From the NCBI RefSeq assembly GCF_018446385.1, contig NC_056000.1:76890688-76954687 (forward strand): DNA of 64,000 bases. Reading direction: 5' to 3'. The stretch is from Zingiber officinale. Its lineage: Eukaryota > Streptophyta > Magnoliopsida > Zingiberales > Zingiberaceae. Under the pieces are notes generated by a model, which worked only from the letters and a program-made list of their open reading frames with translations, was not told the DNA's origin and made no database searches. Below are positions 1 through 11,894 of this stretch, one piece after another. Every line of letters begins with the position of its first letter. Positions within the stretch are counted from its first letter, which is position 1. Both the position numbers and the translations under genes were made by a program.

Positions 1-3000
1 AGAACTTGCTTAGTTTCTTTTCAAAGTCACAATAGCATTTGTGTGCATGGAAATTGAGGATTTTGTCAATTGTGTTTCCCTTCATACTTTCCTATTTCTT
101 TCCCACAATTTTCTTTAAAAAATTTCATTTCATCTAGCATTCTAATTCTCGTTCCAATTTGCTTGTCATTCTTATTTTATTTTGTTGAGAGTTTTGGGTT
201 AATTGCTTGATGAGTTAGATTTGCAAGATGAACTAAGTTTTAAGTGTGGGGGAAATTGCATATGCTTGAGATTCATAGAGGAATTTAATTGTTCGGGAGT
301 TCTTGAACTTGTGAATTTAAGTTGATGGATGCATTGTTTGAGGTGAAGGATGCTTTAAAAGTGCAAAATTTGAACAAATAAGTCTGACTTGCAAAAGTTG
401 AGAAGTTAATATCTGTAATTTCAGAGAAGAAACTGTTGAAGATCCTTTTGAGTACAATTCTAGTTGTAAGGACAAGATCAAAGGATTTGGAATGAAGCTT
501 TTATTCAATCATTATCAATTGAATCCATTTGAACCAATTGCTTTTGTTGAAAACTTCTGAACAGTGAGTTCAATGTATTACCATGGTCATTGCAGTGCAA
601 GAATGCAGTAAGGGCAGTAATAAGGAAACAGAATGCAGAGTCTAAGTTTGTACTTGGTGTTCTTGCAATTTTTCTTCAAAACTTGTAATATACTGGAGTG
701 CTGAAAAATTTTTGTATAAAGTTGATGGAATTATTTTTAAACAGAGAATTGGTGCTGCTCTTTACCTGAAAATAAAAAGCTGATGAAAACAGGGAATTTG
801 CTAAGGGAATTGAGTTGAAATTTTTTTTAGTTAAGATGTGCCACTGCAGAAACAAGCTCAAATCAGACCACTCATGATGTTTAGGAATGGAAGCTTAAGA
901 AGTTGCAGAAATAGGTGGGGAATAAATTCAATTAGTGTGGAAATAATGGAGTAGCAAATGGTATTCTTGCAAGATGAAATAGAGAAGCTAGTAGGCTGTT
1001 AGAATTCAGGGAAAGAAAACAGTGGCACAAGGGGCGTGCCCAACTGTTAAATAAAGGGAATGCTGAAACTCAATTCATGTTATCTCTGAAATATTTTGCA
1101 GGAACATTTTAGTGCAGAGCTAGAATGTGGAGATGCATTTTGTATCAGATTTGTATCAAGAATCAAGAGTAGCAGTTTAACCAGAGAAAGGGCCAAGAGA
1201 AGCTCTTTTGGGTGCAGAAACAAATCGAAATAGCAGAAACAAATGGAAATTCAGAAGCTGTGGATTGCTGAAATTGAAGCAAGAAAACTGCAGATTTGAG
1301 GGGTTTCAAATTACAAGTTAAGGGAACTTCTACTAACCGAAAAGCAGGAGTTAAATGCAATGAAGAAACAAGTTTTAGAGGTTGTAATTGGGAGTTAGGT
1401 TCAGAAAAAAATAGGCAGCAGGAATTAAGAGTTTAAAGAGCTGCAGAAATGAAGACAAGATGAATAGATAGCTTCCATAGTGAAGTTTCTGAAATTTTGA
1501 TACAAGCTGAAATAACTTTGAATTCCAGCTAAATACAGGAATGGAAGGAATTGAAAGCTGATTCTGCCAGATGAAGTACCAGAGAAAGGTTCACAGAATT
1601 TGATTCTTTGTTTATGATTCAAACTGGAACCTGGAAGTCCATCAACTGGAAATTCTGAAGCTAAAATCAGGAAACTGAAACTAAGTGCTGTAATTGTCAG
1701 AAACTTACAAAATCTGTGTAACATGTTCTGTGCAAAATTCTATAGAAATGAAGAGTTGGAGAAGTTGCAGAAATAAAAGGGAAACAAATTCAGCTAGTGT
1801 GGAAACAGTGGAGTATCAAAAACTAAGAAACAATTTCAAGAAATGTGCAGGAAGTGGATACAAGAAATGTTTGAGAATGCAGAGAAAAAAAATAAGGGAC
1901 AAGTGCATTTTTCAAGCTGTATAGGAGAGCTGGAAATTCTGTAAATGCAACAGAATACATGTGCCAAGTCTGATCTGAGAATCAAGTATAAGTGGTAAAT
2001 TCAATTGGCAACTTCTGATTATTAGTCATATCAGAATTGAAATTGAAGGTTGTAATTTATTTCGTTGAAACTGATTAGTGAAGGAAATCTGATCTTCTGT
2101 GAACAAGACTGCTGTAGAGATTTGATAAATGAAAATCTTGCATCTCTTAGGAGCTGATAATGTGGATTCCAAAATGCCAAGTGAGCTATTGCCATGTGCC
2201 AACTGATAATGCTTTCTTTCTCAGCATGATCTAAAGAGAAGCTTTAAGTATTCCAGACCTCAAAATTGAGTAATTTTGCTTCAGAATTGGAGTTCGAACA
2301 GAGAAAATGCTTGCTGTTAAGATAGGAATTAGGGAGCTGATCAAATGGTTTTAAAAATAACAGAAACAAGAATCTGAAAGTTGAATTCTGCTTCTGCAAA
2401 TCCTGTTTTTGCTCTTGCAAATCTGAATTTTGAATTGTCAAAAATTTGATTTCAAACCAGTTGCTGATCAGAAACAAGGAGAGTTAAATTCCTTTTAGTT
2501 AAAGTGCTGAATGATGTTGTTTCCAAGTTTAAATCTTCATGTATCCATTTAGGATCTCTTTGAATTCTTGGTTCTGAAATTGAGTTACAGATTTCAGATT
2601 TTAGCAATGAATTTTATATCGAATTGGGGAGCTGTTTAGTATTGGAGTTCTGAAATTGGAAGCTTGCATTGGATTCCTAAAATTGCCCAATCAGTTTGGC
2701 ATAGAAACAGAGAAAAGAAAAAAATTCTGCAGCATTCCTGGAAATTGGCCAGCTGCATTTCAGAGCTGAAATCAGTGAGTTGGACTGCTGTGATATTTGA
2801 AATTTTGGAATGAGATTCCGGTCTGCTGGAATTGCAGTGTAGGATTCAGATTTATGCTGAAATCTGTTTGATGTTTACTCTTTTCACCATGTGATGTTGT
2901 GGTACTGCACAACTGCTGCTATGCTTGGAGTTGTTGGAGCTTGCTTATTGCAGCTGAATTTTGCTGGTATTGAATTCTAGATTGCTGATTTCCAGAATTC

Positions 3001-5293
3001 AGAATCTGATCAGTGAGGTTTTGAAGCTGTAGTTGCAGAAACTGCAACTAAATTACTGCAAATATCATTTCTGAAATTTGAAGTATCACTGGAGTTTAGA
3101 TGTGGTACTGCCCTGGCAGTAATTTTTGAGCTGAGTTTTCAGAAATGGAGAGACTAATTCCAGATTATTGCTACTGATGTTGCACCCAACTTGTTTGATA
3201 ACAGGAGAAAAGGGACAGAATTGTTTGGTGTATCATGAAGTTTTGAAGCTAAATGCTGATCCATGGGGCTGAAATTTTGAGCTGAATTCTGCTGTTAACA
3301 GAACAGCAGGTTCTACTTTGATGTTGCAAGTGCATGGGGTTGAACTAGTACTTCATGGAGCTGATATTTTGATCTTCTTTGTTGCTGGAATGGAAGTGTG
3401 AGAAAACAGAATTGAAATTCCTGAAACTTGCAGAAAGCTAGAGAAATGAATTTCTGATATTCATTCTATGAAGTTTTGAAACAATAGTGCAAGAGTGTTG
3501 AATCAAGTTTTTTTTCTTTACTTAAATCCAGCTAAGAAACTTTGATACTAATTTCCTAGATTGCAGAAACCAGAACAGAAACAGAACAGAAAAAAAGAGA
3601 AAAAGATAACGAATTGGAAAATAGTGTATCAGATTCAAGTGTTGAGTGCCAATATCAATCTGTGGAATGCCTATTTCTTTGTGTAGCTTTCTTAACATGA
3701 AGAAACTTGAATGCTGGGTTTATGGTTGCTGATGTACCTCAAATACCAGCTGGTTCAAAAATTCAGTTTTGGCATGCTGTAAGTAATGCTGTGAATTGTG
3801 TTGCAGACTTTATTGATGCAGTACTTGATTCAATGGATGATTCAATCAAGGGGCTGGGCTAGTTGTGCTCTGCAATTTCAGTTGGTAACAGACATCAATT
3901 CCTTGGATTGAATTTCAGGAACACCACTGGAATTAAGTTCTTGGCAGCTTAAATCATTAAGAATTCTGTTTTTCTAAGATTACACAAGCTGGAATTACCT
4001 CAAATCGCAGTTTCTGAAACTTAATCCAAGTGCCAATTCTGTTGCTAATTCTAATCAGTAGAAAGATTTCAGAAGTTGCTGAAACTGCATAGTTTTACTA
4101 CATTGCTGGAAATTAGATGCTACTGTAAGCAGAATTTTTAAGCTAAATTTTGAATTCTGGAAGTGCATAGCTGTTAAACAATTAAGGAAGGTTGTATCTT
4201 GCTTAACTGAGAAGTTTTGGATATGTGCTTTTAAGAAGATTCAGTTTTATATCATAGTAAGTGTTATATCTGTGCTGTCATTTGAAATTAACTTGAAGAA
4301 GTGCAGGAATCCAGAGATTTGTATATTCAACAGTGATAAAAAAATGCTGAAAACTTTATGAATTTGAGGCAGTTTTACAGTTTTTCAGTTTTTCTATTTG
4401 TGAATTTAATGCTGGGAATCTGATTTCTGAATTTGGTTAGTTGGTTCAAGAGCTAAGTGTTGGAATCTGAAGAATCAAATACAGAGAAAGAAAAAAAAAA
4501 GTAAATTCTGCAGAAAGAAAGAAAAATATAGTGGCTAGTGGATTGATTGGAGTTGTATTGCCCGAGACGACCAATGGTTTAAGTGTGGGGGAGGGAGCTA
4601 TTCTTTATAAGTTGATTGAGATTATTTTAGTCTTCAAATGCTGAAATTTAAGTGGAAAAACAAGAAAAACAGTGGCAAATCAAGATGTATCAAAGGTGGA
4701 GATAGAGTATCAAGATTCTATGTTTGCATTCAAATTGAAGGGGATTTTAGCTTGATATGTTGAATTGTTAAAAACAAATGGTATTCATCTCTTTATACAT
4801 CAAATTGATCAACTCATCAAGTATATTCCTCCAATACTCTCATCTTCTCACTTCTTCATGAAATTATTTTCTTTTGCCTAATTCATTCACTTTATTGTTC
4901 TTCTTGCTTTCATCTCAATTCTTGATGATAAATCCTTTTGATTCATGTATGCTATGTTTATAGTGGTGGAGAATTAGAAAATAAGCAAGTTTATGGTAGT
5001 GAAATGTTGTGAGTGACATTGAGTGAGCTCCACATATATGCTATTTTGAGTGTGAGGGCTAGAATAGGTAAATTCCTTGTGAGCTTGCAATTTGCTTAAT
5101 TTCTCAATTGGATTGAAACCACCATACCTACTGATTATTGTTTGGATTGTATTCATGAATGTTTGTGATCTTTAAAATGATCGTAGTTAAATTCTTTTTA
5201 CCATCTTCTAGGTATTGCTAAGGGAATTTATGTGGAGATGATTTTTAGTTTTCTTGACTTGAACGGGACGTCCAAGACTAAGTGTGGGGGATT
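1..5293 (+). mobile_element. Internal region (3' part) of large non-autonomous LTR element L1
   Basis: This AT-rich stretch has no long open frame. It matches the internal region of element L2 (29942-36257, opposite strand) in content and order; for example the sequence near 4640-4760 corresponds to about 30480-30600 on the minus strand. It ends in a purine tract just before the LTR at 5294. The purine motif AAGTGTGGGGGA occurs near 244, 4577 and 5279, and counterparts of all three exist in L2. The absence of gag-pol over 5 kb, together with L2's single gag-like frame, fits a large retrotransposon derivative (LARD) or TR-GAG type. The 5' LTR and primer-binding site lie left of the window. Confidence 0.75.
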
Positions 5294-7086
5294 TGATAAC
5301 CATTATTTTGGCTATATTATTTTGAATCATAATGCATGTTTTTATTGGTTTATTCATAGTTTAATCTCACGTTAGCATCATATCTTAATATTACATTTGA
5401 TTTTGGACCTAATTGCAAATTAGCTAATTTTCATGGTATTTGGTGCTAATATTTGATTCTTATTTTGTAGGCATCAAAAGGGTCATGGACCTGATCAAAT
5501 CAGACAACATTTGGGCGCGATTCTAGGGCTAAACGAGGTGATCAAGCTATGGATCGATTTGGACCGTCCGTTGAAGATCGGAGAGATCTGGGCCATCCAG
5601 TGATGATCTGATCGATCCGACCTACAGGAGAGTAGATCCAGACCCTAGATTAACATCAGTACCTTCAGATCATATTTTGGGCAAACTTTCACCGTTGATC
5701 GAGCTCCGAAGTATCTCAGCCGTTGGATCGAATCTGAGGAGATTTAAAAGGCTGCGTGAGAAGCTACAGTGCTGGAGCTCGGCGATCTCGCGATTCTGGC
5801 CACTGTTCATCCTTCTTCTCCGCGACGCCGCAGCCTCCCATTCCACTTCCAGATCTGATCTTCACTTCTCTTCATCTCCGGCGAACCTCTAGTGATTCGA
5901 CGACCAGTAGACGAAGCGCAGAGCAGCGATTTAGGGGCGTTCTCCAGTTGTGATCTTGCTGTCCGCGGGTTTCATCCAGGCGAAGATTTAGGGGCGTTCT
6001 CCGATCTGAGCTGTTGCCATTCTCTCTGGAGGATTTAGGGCCGTTCTCCGGTTCTCCAGAGATCGATCCATCTTCATTTCCACCTCGCGTCTCCGGATTT
6101 GGCAAGAGTGCTCTGTTTCTTCGTCGGCTGGAGATTTCAGGTGAATCCGAGCTAACTAGGGCGTTCTCTATAGTTCTGGACTTCTCCTGAATGTGCTGGT
6201 TATTTAGTGGATTGCTGGTGATTGCCACAAGGGCGTTCCCTGAGGCAACTCTGTGCCATGGCAGAGGTGAAGGATGTAGAGCTTGGTTTTGGTTTGTGGA
6301 ATGCCATAGATTAGGTTTTCTTCATTAGTTGTCTTTGAATTGTCTCAAACTTTCTCAGATCTTTAGATCTGATTTCCTTTCCCTTGCAATTTCATTGTTG
6401 TTTCAGTTTTGTTACAATCCTGTTTCTGTTTTCTTCATTGAAATTCTGATTTCGTAGTTTAGTTAACTGCTAACTAGTAGATGGTCATTTAATCAGCAAT
6501 TTCTTGCTCAATTGAATTGATCTTGTGATTGTAATCTTGCTTGAATGTTGGATGTTTAATTTGAGCTCTTGAGATTAATTATAGCTGTGATTGAGTTTAA
6601 TTGGTGAATGGTTAATTGGAAATTATTGGTTGTGTACCTCTGTTCGATGTTACTGTGATTGAGTTTTTGAATTTAAATGTTGCATTTGATTGTAAATGTG
6701 AATTGAATGATACTTTGATTTTTATAAGTTAGTGCTTAGGTTCAATTCAAAGAGTTACAAATTCTTTGGTTCAATTGATTGGATTTAGTGTGATTGTGTT
6801 TAATGATCCTTCACTGATATTAGTTTGAAGAGAATGAATCTTCTTTGATTTTATCTTTGATTATAGAAGAATTTAATTTGTTTTGTGAATCAAGTGGAAA
6901 AGCATAGTAGACCTTGTTGATGTAATAACTTGATTGGAATCAATTCTAGAATTTACACACATTCACTAGTAACCCTTGGAAAAATACGACTTGAGACTCC
7001 ATACTACATCTCTTATTTTTAGTCTTGAAATGTTCCAATATTAATTAATTTGATGCACCACGTGACATGTAATATGGTTGACATCA
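5294..7086 (+). repeat. 3' LTR of element L1
   Basis: The LTR starts with TGATAACC directly after the purine tract and ends in GACATCA. Its ends match the L2 LTRs on the opposite strand (29941 down to 22932, and 37924 down to 36281). The length is 1793 bp. The boundary at 7086 is confirmed because copia coding sequence begins at the next base. The short frames inside it (for example 5677-5892 and 5872-6228) are not conserved in the L2 LTRs and are not genes. Confidence 0.88.
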
Positions 7087-7276
7087 GTAGTCTACTGTAC
7101 TTAACTGCAAGTCGACCCGATATTTTATTTGCAGTTAGTATGTGTGCTAGATACCAAACCTATGCTAAAGAATCTTATTTGACTCAAGTCAAAAGAATCT
7201 TTAGATACCTTAAAGGAACAACAAATGTAGGTATATGGTATCCTAGAACTAATAATTTTGAATTAATAGGATATTT
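7087..7276 (+). pseudogene. Ty1/copia reverse transcriptase fragment
   Basis: One open frame reads as the end of a copia reverse transcriptase: a segment beginning SLLYLTASRPDI, then a KRIFRYLKGT block and a WYPR motif. These are hallmarks of the RT to RNase H transition. It is cut on the left by the L1 LTR and on the right by the family O LTR that begins with TGATGTGCGC at 7277. L1 and family O therefore both inserted into an older copia element. The rest of that element is not visible here. Confidence 0.85.
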
Positions 7277-8025
7277 GATGTGCGCAAATATTATGATCAT
7301 TTATACATGTTTTAGCGCACATTCACTTGCTTTATGCATACATATTCTTTGCATAATCGTCTCCTTTAGTGCATACTCATCATAAATATTCTTTTGTTTG
7401 GAGATCTGCTCTTTGTGTGTTTTCTTATTGACAGGACGCTATTTGGAGCAAAAATGGAGCTAAAACGCACACAAGAGCTTGGGTCGTGCAACCTCGCACG
7501 ACCGTATGGCAGAACAGAAGGGAGACAGTGCATGGTCGTGCAACTCTTGCACGGCCGTGCGGCCAAAACTGAAGGAGAACCATACTTGGCCGTGTAAACC
7601 TGCACGGCCGTGCCCCCGTGACCAGAAGCCAAGCAACACACGGTCGTGCCAAATGGCACGGTCGTGCCAACATTCCAGAGGGGAGGAAGGTCACGACCGT
7701 GTGGTGGAGCAATTCAAATCTTCTGTCCCCAAATTTCTCTGTCCCCGTGTCCCCTGTCGATCGGGCGGACCAGATTACATCTCAAGACATCATGGCATTC
7801 TTAAGATGTGTGCAGTATCCTCGTGATGTGTCAGGTATCTTTGAGATGTAATCTGATCCGTCCGATCGACAAGGGGACACGGGGACAGAGAAATTTGGGG
7901 ACAGAGGATTTGAACTCGTGGTGGAGTGGCAACCCGGATAGAGGGAAGAGGTTGGTCCTGTCCTCTGGCGCTTGTGAGGTTCCCCCTCACAAACATGTGA
8001 CTGAAAGGTCCTCTCCGACCTAATC
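7277..8025 (+). repeat. LTR remnant of retrotransposon family O (plus orientation)
   Basis: It starts with TGATGTGCGCA, as does the inverted copy ending at 49244; a third copy starts near 15411 on the minus strand. All three share a block around GGAGATCTGCTCTTTGTGTG and then GC-rich palindromic CACGGCCGTG-type motifs. The right boundary with Tat2 is not sharp; about 8025 is where the antisense coiled-coil frame of Tat2 stops making sense. It is interrupted by the MITE at 7710-7917. I could not assign the family to a lineage. The overlapping frames at 7366-7851 are shadows. Confidence 0.6.
7710..7917. mobile_element. Mutator-type MITE with 9-bp target duplication
   Basis: This is a 208-bp element with long terminal inverted repeats of about 70 bp. 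The left arm begins CAATTCAAATCTTCTGTCCC and the right arm ends as its near-complement. Both flanks carry the perfect 9-bp direct repeat GTGGTGGAG (7701-7709 and 7918-7926). A 9-bp duplication with long inverted repeats and no coding capacity is the signature of a Mutator-derived MITE. It sits inside the family O LTR remnant. The arms differ at only a few positions, so the insertion is not very old. Confidence 0.9.
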
Positions 8026-8371
8026 TGAGCCAACTCGGCTTGCAGAAGATTCACCTTAGCTTTCTGTCGATCCAAACCTCGTTGCTGTTGTGATATTAGT
8101 AAATCATCTGCACGAGTTTTTTTGTTTAGAGTGGCTACCTCTGAGGTATGTTGGGCTTTTAGATTATCTAGCTCCTTAGTTTTTTGCTTCAACTCTGAAT
8201 AGGTTTTATTCCTCAAAGCCACTTCGGATTGGACCTGTGACTGAGCTGATAGTAGACGCACTTCCAATTCCTGATGGGGTGAACGATGTAGATCCAGGGC
8301 TTACACGACCTTGTTTAAAAAATTTTCCTTCTCGCACAGCAATTGATCCCAAGGAGGAGGATCTGAAGCCA
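8026..8371 (-). pseudogene. Antisense coiled-coil frame next to the Tat2 3' LTR
   Basis: Reading the minus strand from an ATG at 8371, the frame opens MASDPPPWDQ, meets an in-frame TAA near residue 24, then continues as a charged heptad-like region (EVRLLSAQSQ... to LLQAELAQI) typical of a coiled coil. Its position about 250 bp before the LTR, its orientation and its composition match the small antisense frame of Tat1 (45580-45977), which also has one in-frame stop. A TATA-like TATTTAAATAG lies about 85 bp upstream on the minus strand (8453-8463). The sequence at the stop, GTGTAAG, also resembles a splice donor, so an intron cannot be excluded. Function unknown. Confidence 0.5.
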
Positions 8372-8632
8372 TGACTTCCAATAAGATCTTTAAGGAGAAA
8401 GTAGAACAAGAGAAAGCAAAGCTGGATGTTGTAGAAGGAAGGATCACACACTTATTTAAATAGCTGGAAGTATCACGGGACCATTGTAGCAGTGGTCACA
8501 GGATCAGGATGTCAGGAGTCACGGGAGCATTGTAGCAGGAGTCACGAGATCACTGCCACACTCAGGTCTAGTCAGTCGGACACACCTCCTTCGACTAGAC
8601 TTGAAAGGGAGGCTAGTGATATGGGTTATAAG
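8026..8632 (+). mobile_element. 3' internal end, PPT and first 15 bp of LTR of Tat element Tat2
   Basis: The bases before 8618 match the segment before the Tat1 3' LTR (about 46265-46326): both contain GTCTAGTCAGTC, a CTTCGACTAGACTTG block and a purine tract. The tract is GAAAGGGAGGCTAG here. The Tat2 LTR starts at 8618 with TGATATGGGTTATAAG and is interrupted after 15 bp by the copia element at 8633. It resumes after the target duplication at 12930. The rest of the Tat2 interior is missing on the left. It carries an antisense frame described separately. Confidence 0.75.
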
Positions 8633-9655
8633 TGTTGGAACCCCAAGGTTGTTTTGGTGTGATCAACAAGTTAAATTAGGTCCTGTTTGTTTCTAACCTT
8701 GTGTCTAAGTGTGCAGGAGCTTAGGAACACAGGTAGTCGAGCGGAAGACGCAGCTAGCGAGAAGGACGACAGTCCGAGGGACGAGGTGCTGCGCAAGAGT
8801 ACCCCGGTGGACGAGAAGGAAGCGTGCGGTGATTCCGAGGGACGAAGCCGGAGCGGAAGATTGCTCAGGGAGCAAGAGACGCAGCTAGCGAGAAGGACGG
8901 CACGCGGTGCGTTCGAGGGACGAAGACTACGGATGAGTACGCCGGCGGACGAGAAGGAAATACGCAGCGATTCCGAGGTACGAGAAGCCAGAGGGAAGCC
9001 TGCTCGAGAAGACCGGAAGTTGGGTTCGGGTGAGCCTTATTCCGGATGGCAGAGATCACCCAAGTAAGCGGATCCGGAACGGAAGACCCGGACCAAGGCG
9101 GGACTGAAGTGAAGCAGAGGTCCTGGACGAAAAAGTCAACCAGAGTTGACTTTTGGGGTCCAGGGCATCCGGAGTTGACCGGGGCGCCCGGAACCCTTCC
9201 GGGCGCCCGAACTTGAGTTTTTGACCGGATCGAGCTTTAACTCGATCTGAACGTTGGGGGATAAAATTTATCCCCCCCAAGGCGCCCGGAACCCTTCCAA
9301 GCGCCCCGACCAAGGCTATAAATATAGCTTTGGTCCAAAAGCTTTAAAATAACTCAGTAATTAGCATTCCAAACACTTGTTCGCTCACTGTTCTAGTTTA
9401 GCTTCTGTTTTTGTGCTTTCACCGGTGTAAGAGGCTTCTTCGCCCAAAGGAGTTTTTAGTGTGATCACTTTCCTTGGATTAACAACCTCCCCGGTTGTAA
9501 CCAAGTCAAGTTGTGAGCCTCTTCTTTCTACTTTTTATTTACTGCTAATTTACTTTATGCAAGTGTTCTGTTGAAAGTTCGAGAAGGGTATTTTCTGTTT
9601 ATTTTTTACAGGGCTATTCAACCCCCCCCCTTCTAGCCGGCCCAACGGTCCTACA
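8633..9655 (+). repeat. 5' LTR of the gag-only copia element
   Basis: The LTR is 1023 bp, starting TGTTGGAACC and ending GGTCCTACA. It contains an internal partial duplication: a block with CAGCTAGCGAGAAGGACG followed by GACGAGAAGGAA occurs twice between about 8737 and 9000. GC-rich inverted motifs of the GGGCGCCCGG type lie at 9180-9305. A TATA box (TATAAATATA) near 9317 sits in an imperfect palindrome. Short frames here (8687-9067 and its antisense partners) recur in the other LTR and are not genes. Confidence 0.93.
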
Positions 9656-9657
9656 AG

Positions 9658-9670
9658 TGTTATCAGAGCC
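9658..9670 (+). promoter_or_regulatory. Primer-binding site of the copia element
   Basis: TGTTATCAGAGCC lies two bases after the 5' LTR. It matches the common plant copia site TGGTATCAGAGCC, complementary to the 3' end of initiator methionine tRNA, with one substitution (G to T at the third base). Confidence 0.85.
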
Positions 9671-9711
9671 AAGGTGCTTCAGGAGGACTAACCGCCGAAC
9701 GAAGCAACGAG

Positions 9712-11169
9712 ATGGTCGAACCAAGCATTCACCCGTCGAAATTCGAAGGGGATTTTGCCACTTGGAAAAAACATATGCAGGTATTTCTTACAACAGATAT
9801 TGAATTTTTTTAACAATGAAACTTGGCTTTCAAGCTCCATAGGACAAGGAAATAGATAAATAGACAAAAAAGGAGCAGGCCGACTTCGTAGCAAACGGCA
9901 AAGCAGAGTATCATCTGCTAAGCGTTCTTCCGCTTCAAGAAGTCAACAGGATCAGTAAATACAACTCTGCAAAGGAACTTTGGGAGAAGTTCCTCGAGCT
10001 GCACGAAGGAACGTCTGAAGCCAAGCTCGCCAAAAGAGATCTGCTTCGCAATCAGCTCACCAGCCTGCGACTTGGGGAAGACGAGTCAGTCGCGCATCTG
10101 CACTCGAGAATAAAAGAAATTATCATCGGACTTTCGAATCTCGGAGAAAAGGTAAGTAACCGAGATTCGCTCAGGTACGCTTTAAATTCCTTTCCTAGAA
10201 ATACCAAATGGGCATCATTAGTAGATGCATTTTACATTTCTAAAGATTTAGAAAAGATTTCATTAGAAGAATTCTTTTCAACATTTGAAGTGCATGAGTC
10301 AAGATGTGCAGGAATGAAGGAGCCTAAAAACAACATCGCCCTCAAAGCCTCGAGAGACGAACCAGAATCGGAATCCTCTCTCGACGACGAGGAAATGGTA
10401 ATGATGGTAAGAAGATTCAAGAAACTTTGTAAATCCAGATCTACTAACCATCCGCAGGGAAAGAGGAAAAGAACGATCCGCTGCTACCACTGCGATGAAG
10501 AAGGGTACGTCAAGGACAACTGCCCCAAGCTGAAGAACAAGGACAAGGAGAAGGGTAAGAAGTCTATCCAAAAACGAAAGGCCCTAAAGGCGACGTGGGG
10601 CGATACATCGTCCGAATCGGAAGTCGAAGCTTTCTCCGGACTCACACTGATGGCGAGTCATCAAGACGACGACTGCGATTCAAGCTCTTCCGAAATGAGC
10701 ATCGAGAGCATCGATGAAGGGGGAGACACGTCAGAAGAAAGCAGCAGCTCAGGGGGAGAAACGGACAACGAGATCGACAAGGTAAGTCAGGTACGATCTC
10801 TTCCTCCCGATAAAATGTTTAAGTTTGTTAAACTTTTAACAAAAGATTGCTGCAAATTAGAAAGTAAAAAATAAAAATTTAAAAGTAATTCTAGCTAAGT
10901 CTTGTCCCTTAGAAGAATTAGATAAATTAAAACTAGCAAATGAAAATTTGAAACTTGAAAATGATGATTTGAAAATTCAAGTAGATAACTTGAGAAACCA
11001 TGCATGTTCATCTAAAACCAATGTTAGAAGATTTAATAATTTAAATTGGTACTTTAAATATCACCCTGGACAAATTAGGAACATTTCAAGAAAATATGTT
11101 CCTAAAAACTTTTTAGTTAATCCAGTAGATTGGAACCTATATTGGGTTCCTAAATCATGCTTAAACTAA
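9712..11169 (+). pseudogene. copia gag, with CCHC knuckle lacking its histidine
   Basis: The frame starts at the ATG at 9712 (MVEPSIHPSKFEGDF), shortly after the primer-binding site. It is stopped by TAA near 9808 and further stops before about 9890. From there to 10874 it is open and shows a UBN2-type gag core (LTSLRLGEDESVAHLHSRIK, EKISLEEFF). At about 10480-10523 lies a zinc knuckle CYHCDEEGYVKDNC, where the expected CX2CX4HX4C histidine is tyrosine, so RNA binding by this knuckle would be impaired. An acidic serine-rich stretch follows. A one-base slip in an A-run near 10870 moves the frame to a coiled coil and a conserved YWVPKSCLN end at 11169. No pol follows. Confidence 0.85.
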
Positions 11170-11879
11170 ATTTTAAAATTAAAATTAGCGCTTTAAGTGA
11201 GAAAATTAAACAAAGAATTTCTTTATGAGGCTTTGTCAAGGAAGTGGTTGTTGCTCCAATAACCAAGAAGGCCTAGTGCCTCGCCACGACCTGGAAGCCA
11301 AAACATTGAAATAAATATTTAATTAACTTACTAATGAAGCATTAATACAAGAATTAATTAGTGCTTTAAAAAGGGTTATTCAAAATATTTTATTTCAATT
11401 TAGAAATTTACTTACTTAGAAATTTTTAATTGACTTAGTCATTTGATTTAAAAATGTGCTTAAAAATTCTCAAAAATCATTCTTTCTTAAAGTTAAAATA
11501 TTTTCTGAAATTAGAAATTTATGCACAAATTACTTAGAATTTTTTTTTTCCTAAGTCATTTTTTTAAAACTTTACTTAGAAATTTTTTTAAGTTAGAAAT
11601 ATTTCTCAAAATAATTCTTGAAAAAAAAACTTAAAATTGTTTTTATGAATTTCTTTTAAATATTTTTTCAAATTTACTAAATCTTTAACCCTTAGATTGT
11701 TTTTCTTGGAACCCCATTTTTTTGTGATCAAAGGGAGAGAAGGGAAAGTATAAGTCTAGGGGGAGGTAGATAGATTTAATTTATTTTTTATCTTTGCACT
11801 TAAATTACAAATTAAGTTAATTTACTTAATGTTATTTAAATGTCTATTTTAACCCTAGCTTAACTTGGGTTGATCACAC
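11170..11879 (+). other. Non-coding interior of the gag-only copia element
   Basis: This is AT-rich sequence with long T-runs and no open frame. It occupies the place where pol would lie in an autonomous copia element. A short GC-richer patch near 11225-11300 shows no recognisable feature. Confidence 0.7.
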
Positions 11880-11894
11880 TAAAAAGGGGGAGAT
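11880..11894 (+). promoter_or_regulatory. Polypurine tract of the copia element
   Basis: The purine run AAAAAGGGGGAGA abuts the 3' LTR start at 11895. This is the expected plus-strand primer for reverse transcription. Confidence 0.85.

Noticed and set aside
7366..7851. Overlapping frames on both strands in the family O LTR
   Set aside because: They follow GC-rich palindromes and run into the MITE; no domain is seen.
8687..9067. 126-codon basic frame in the copia LTR (also 11949-12330)
   Set aside because: It comes from the internally duplicated LTR block; reading frame is not kept between the two LTRs.
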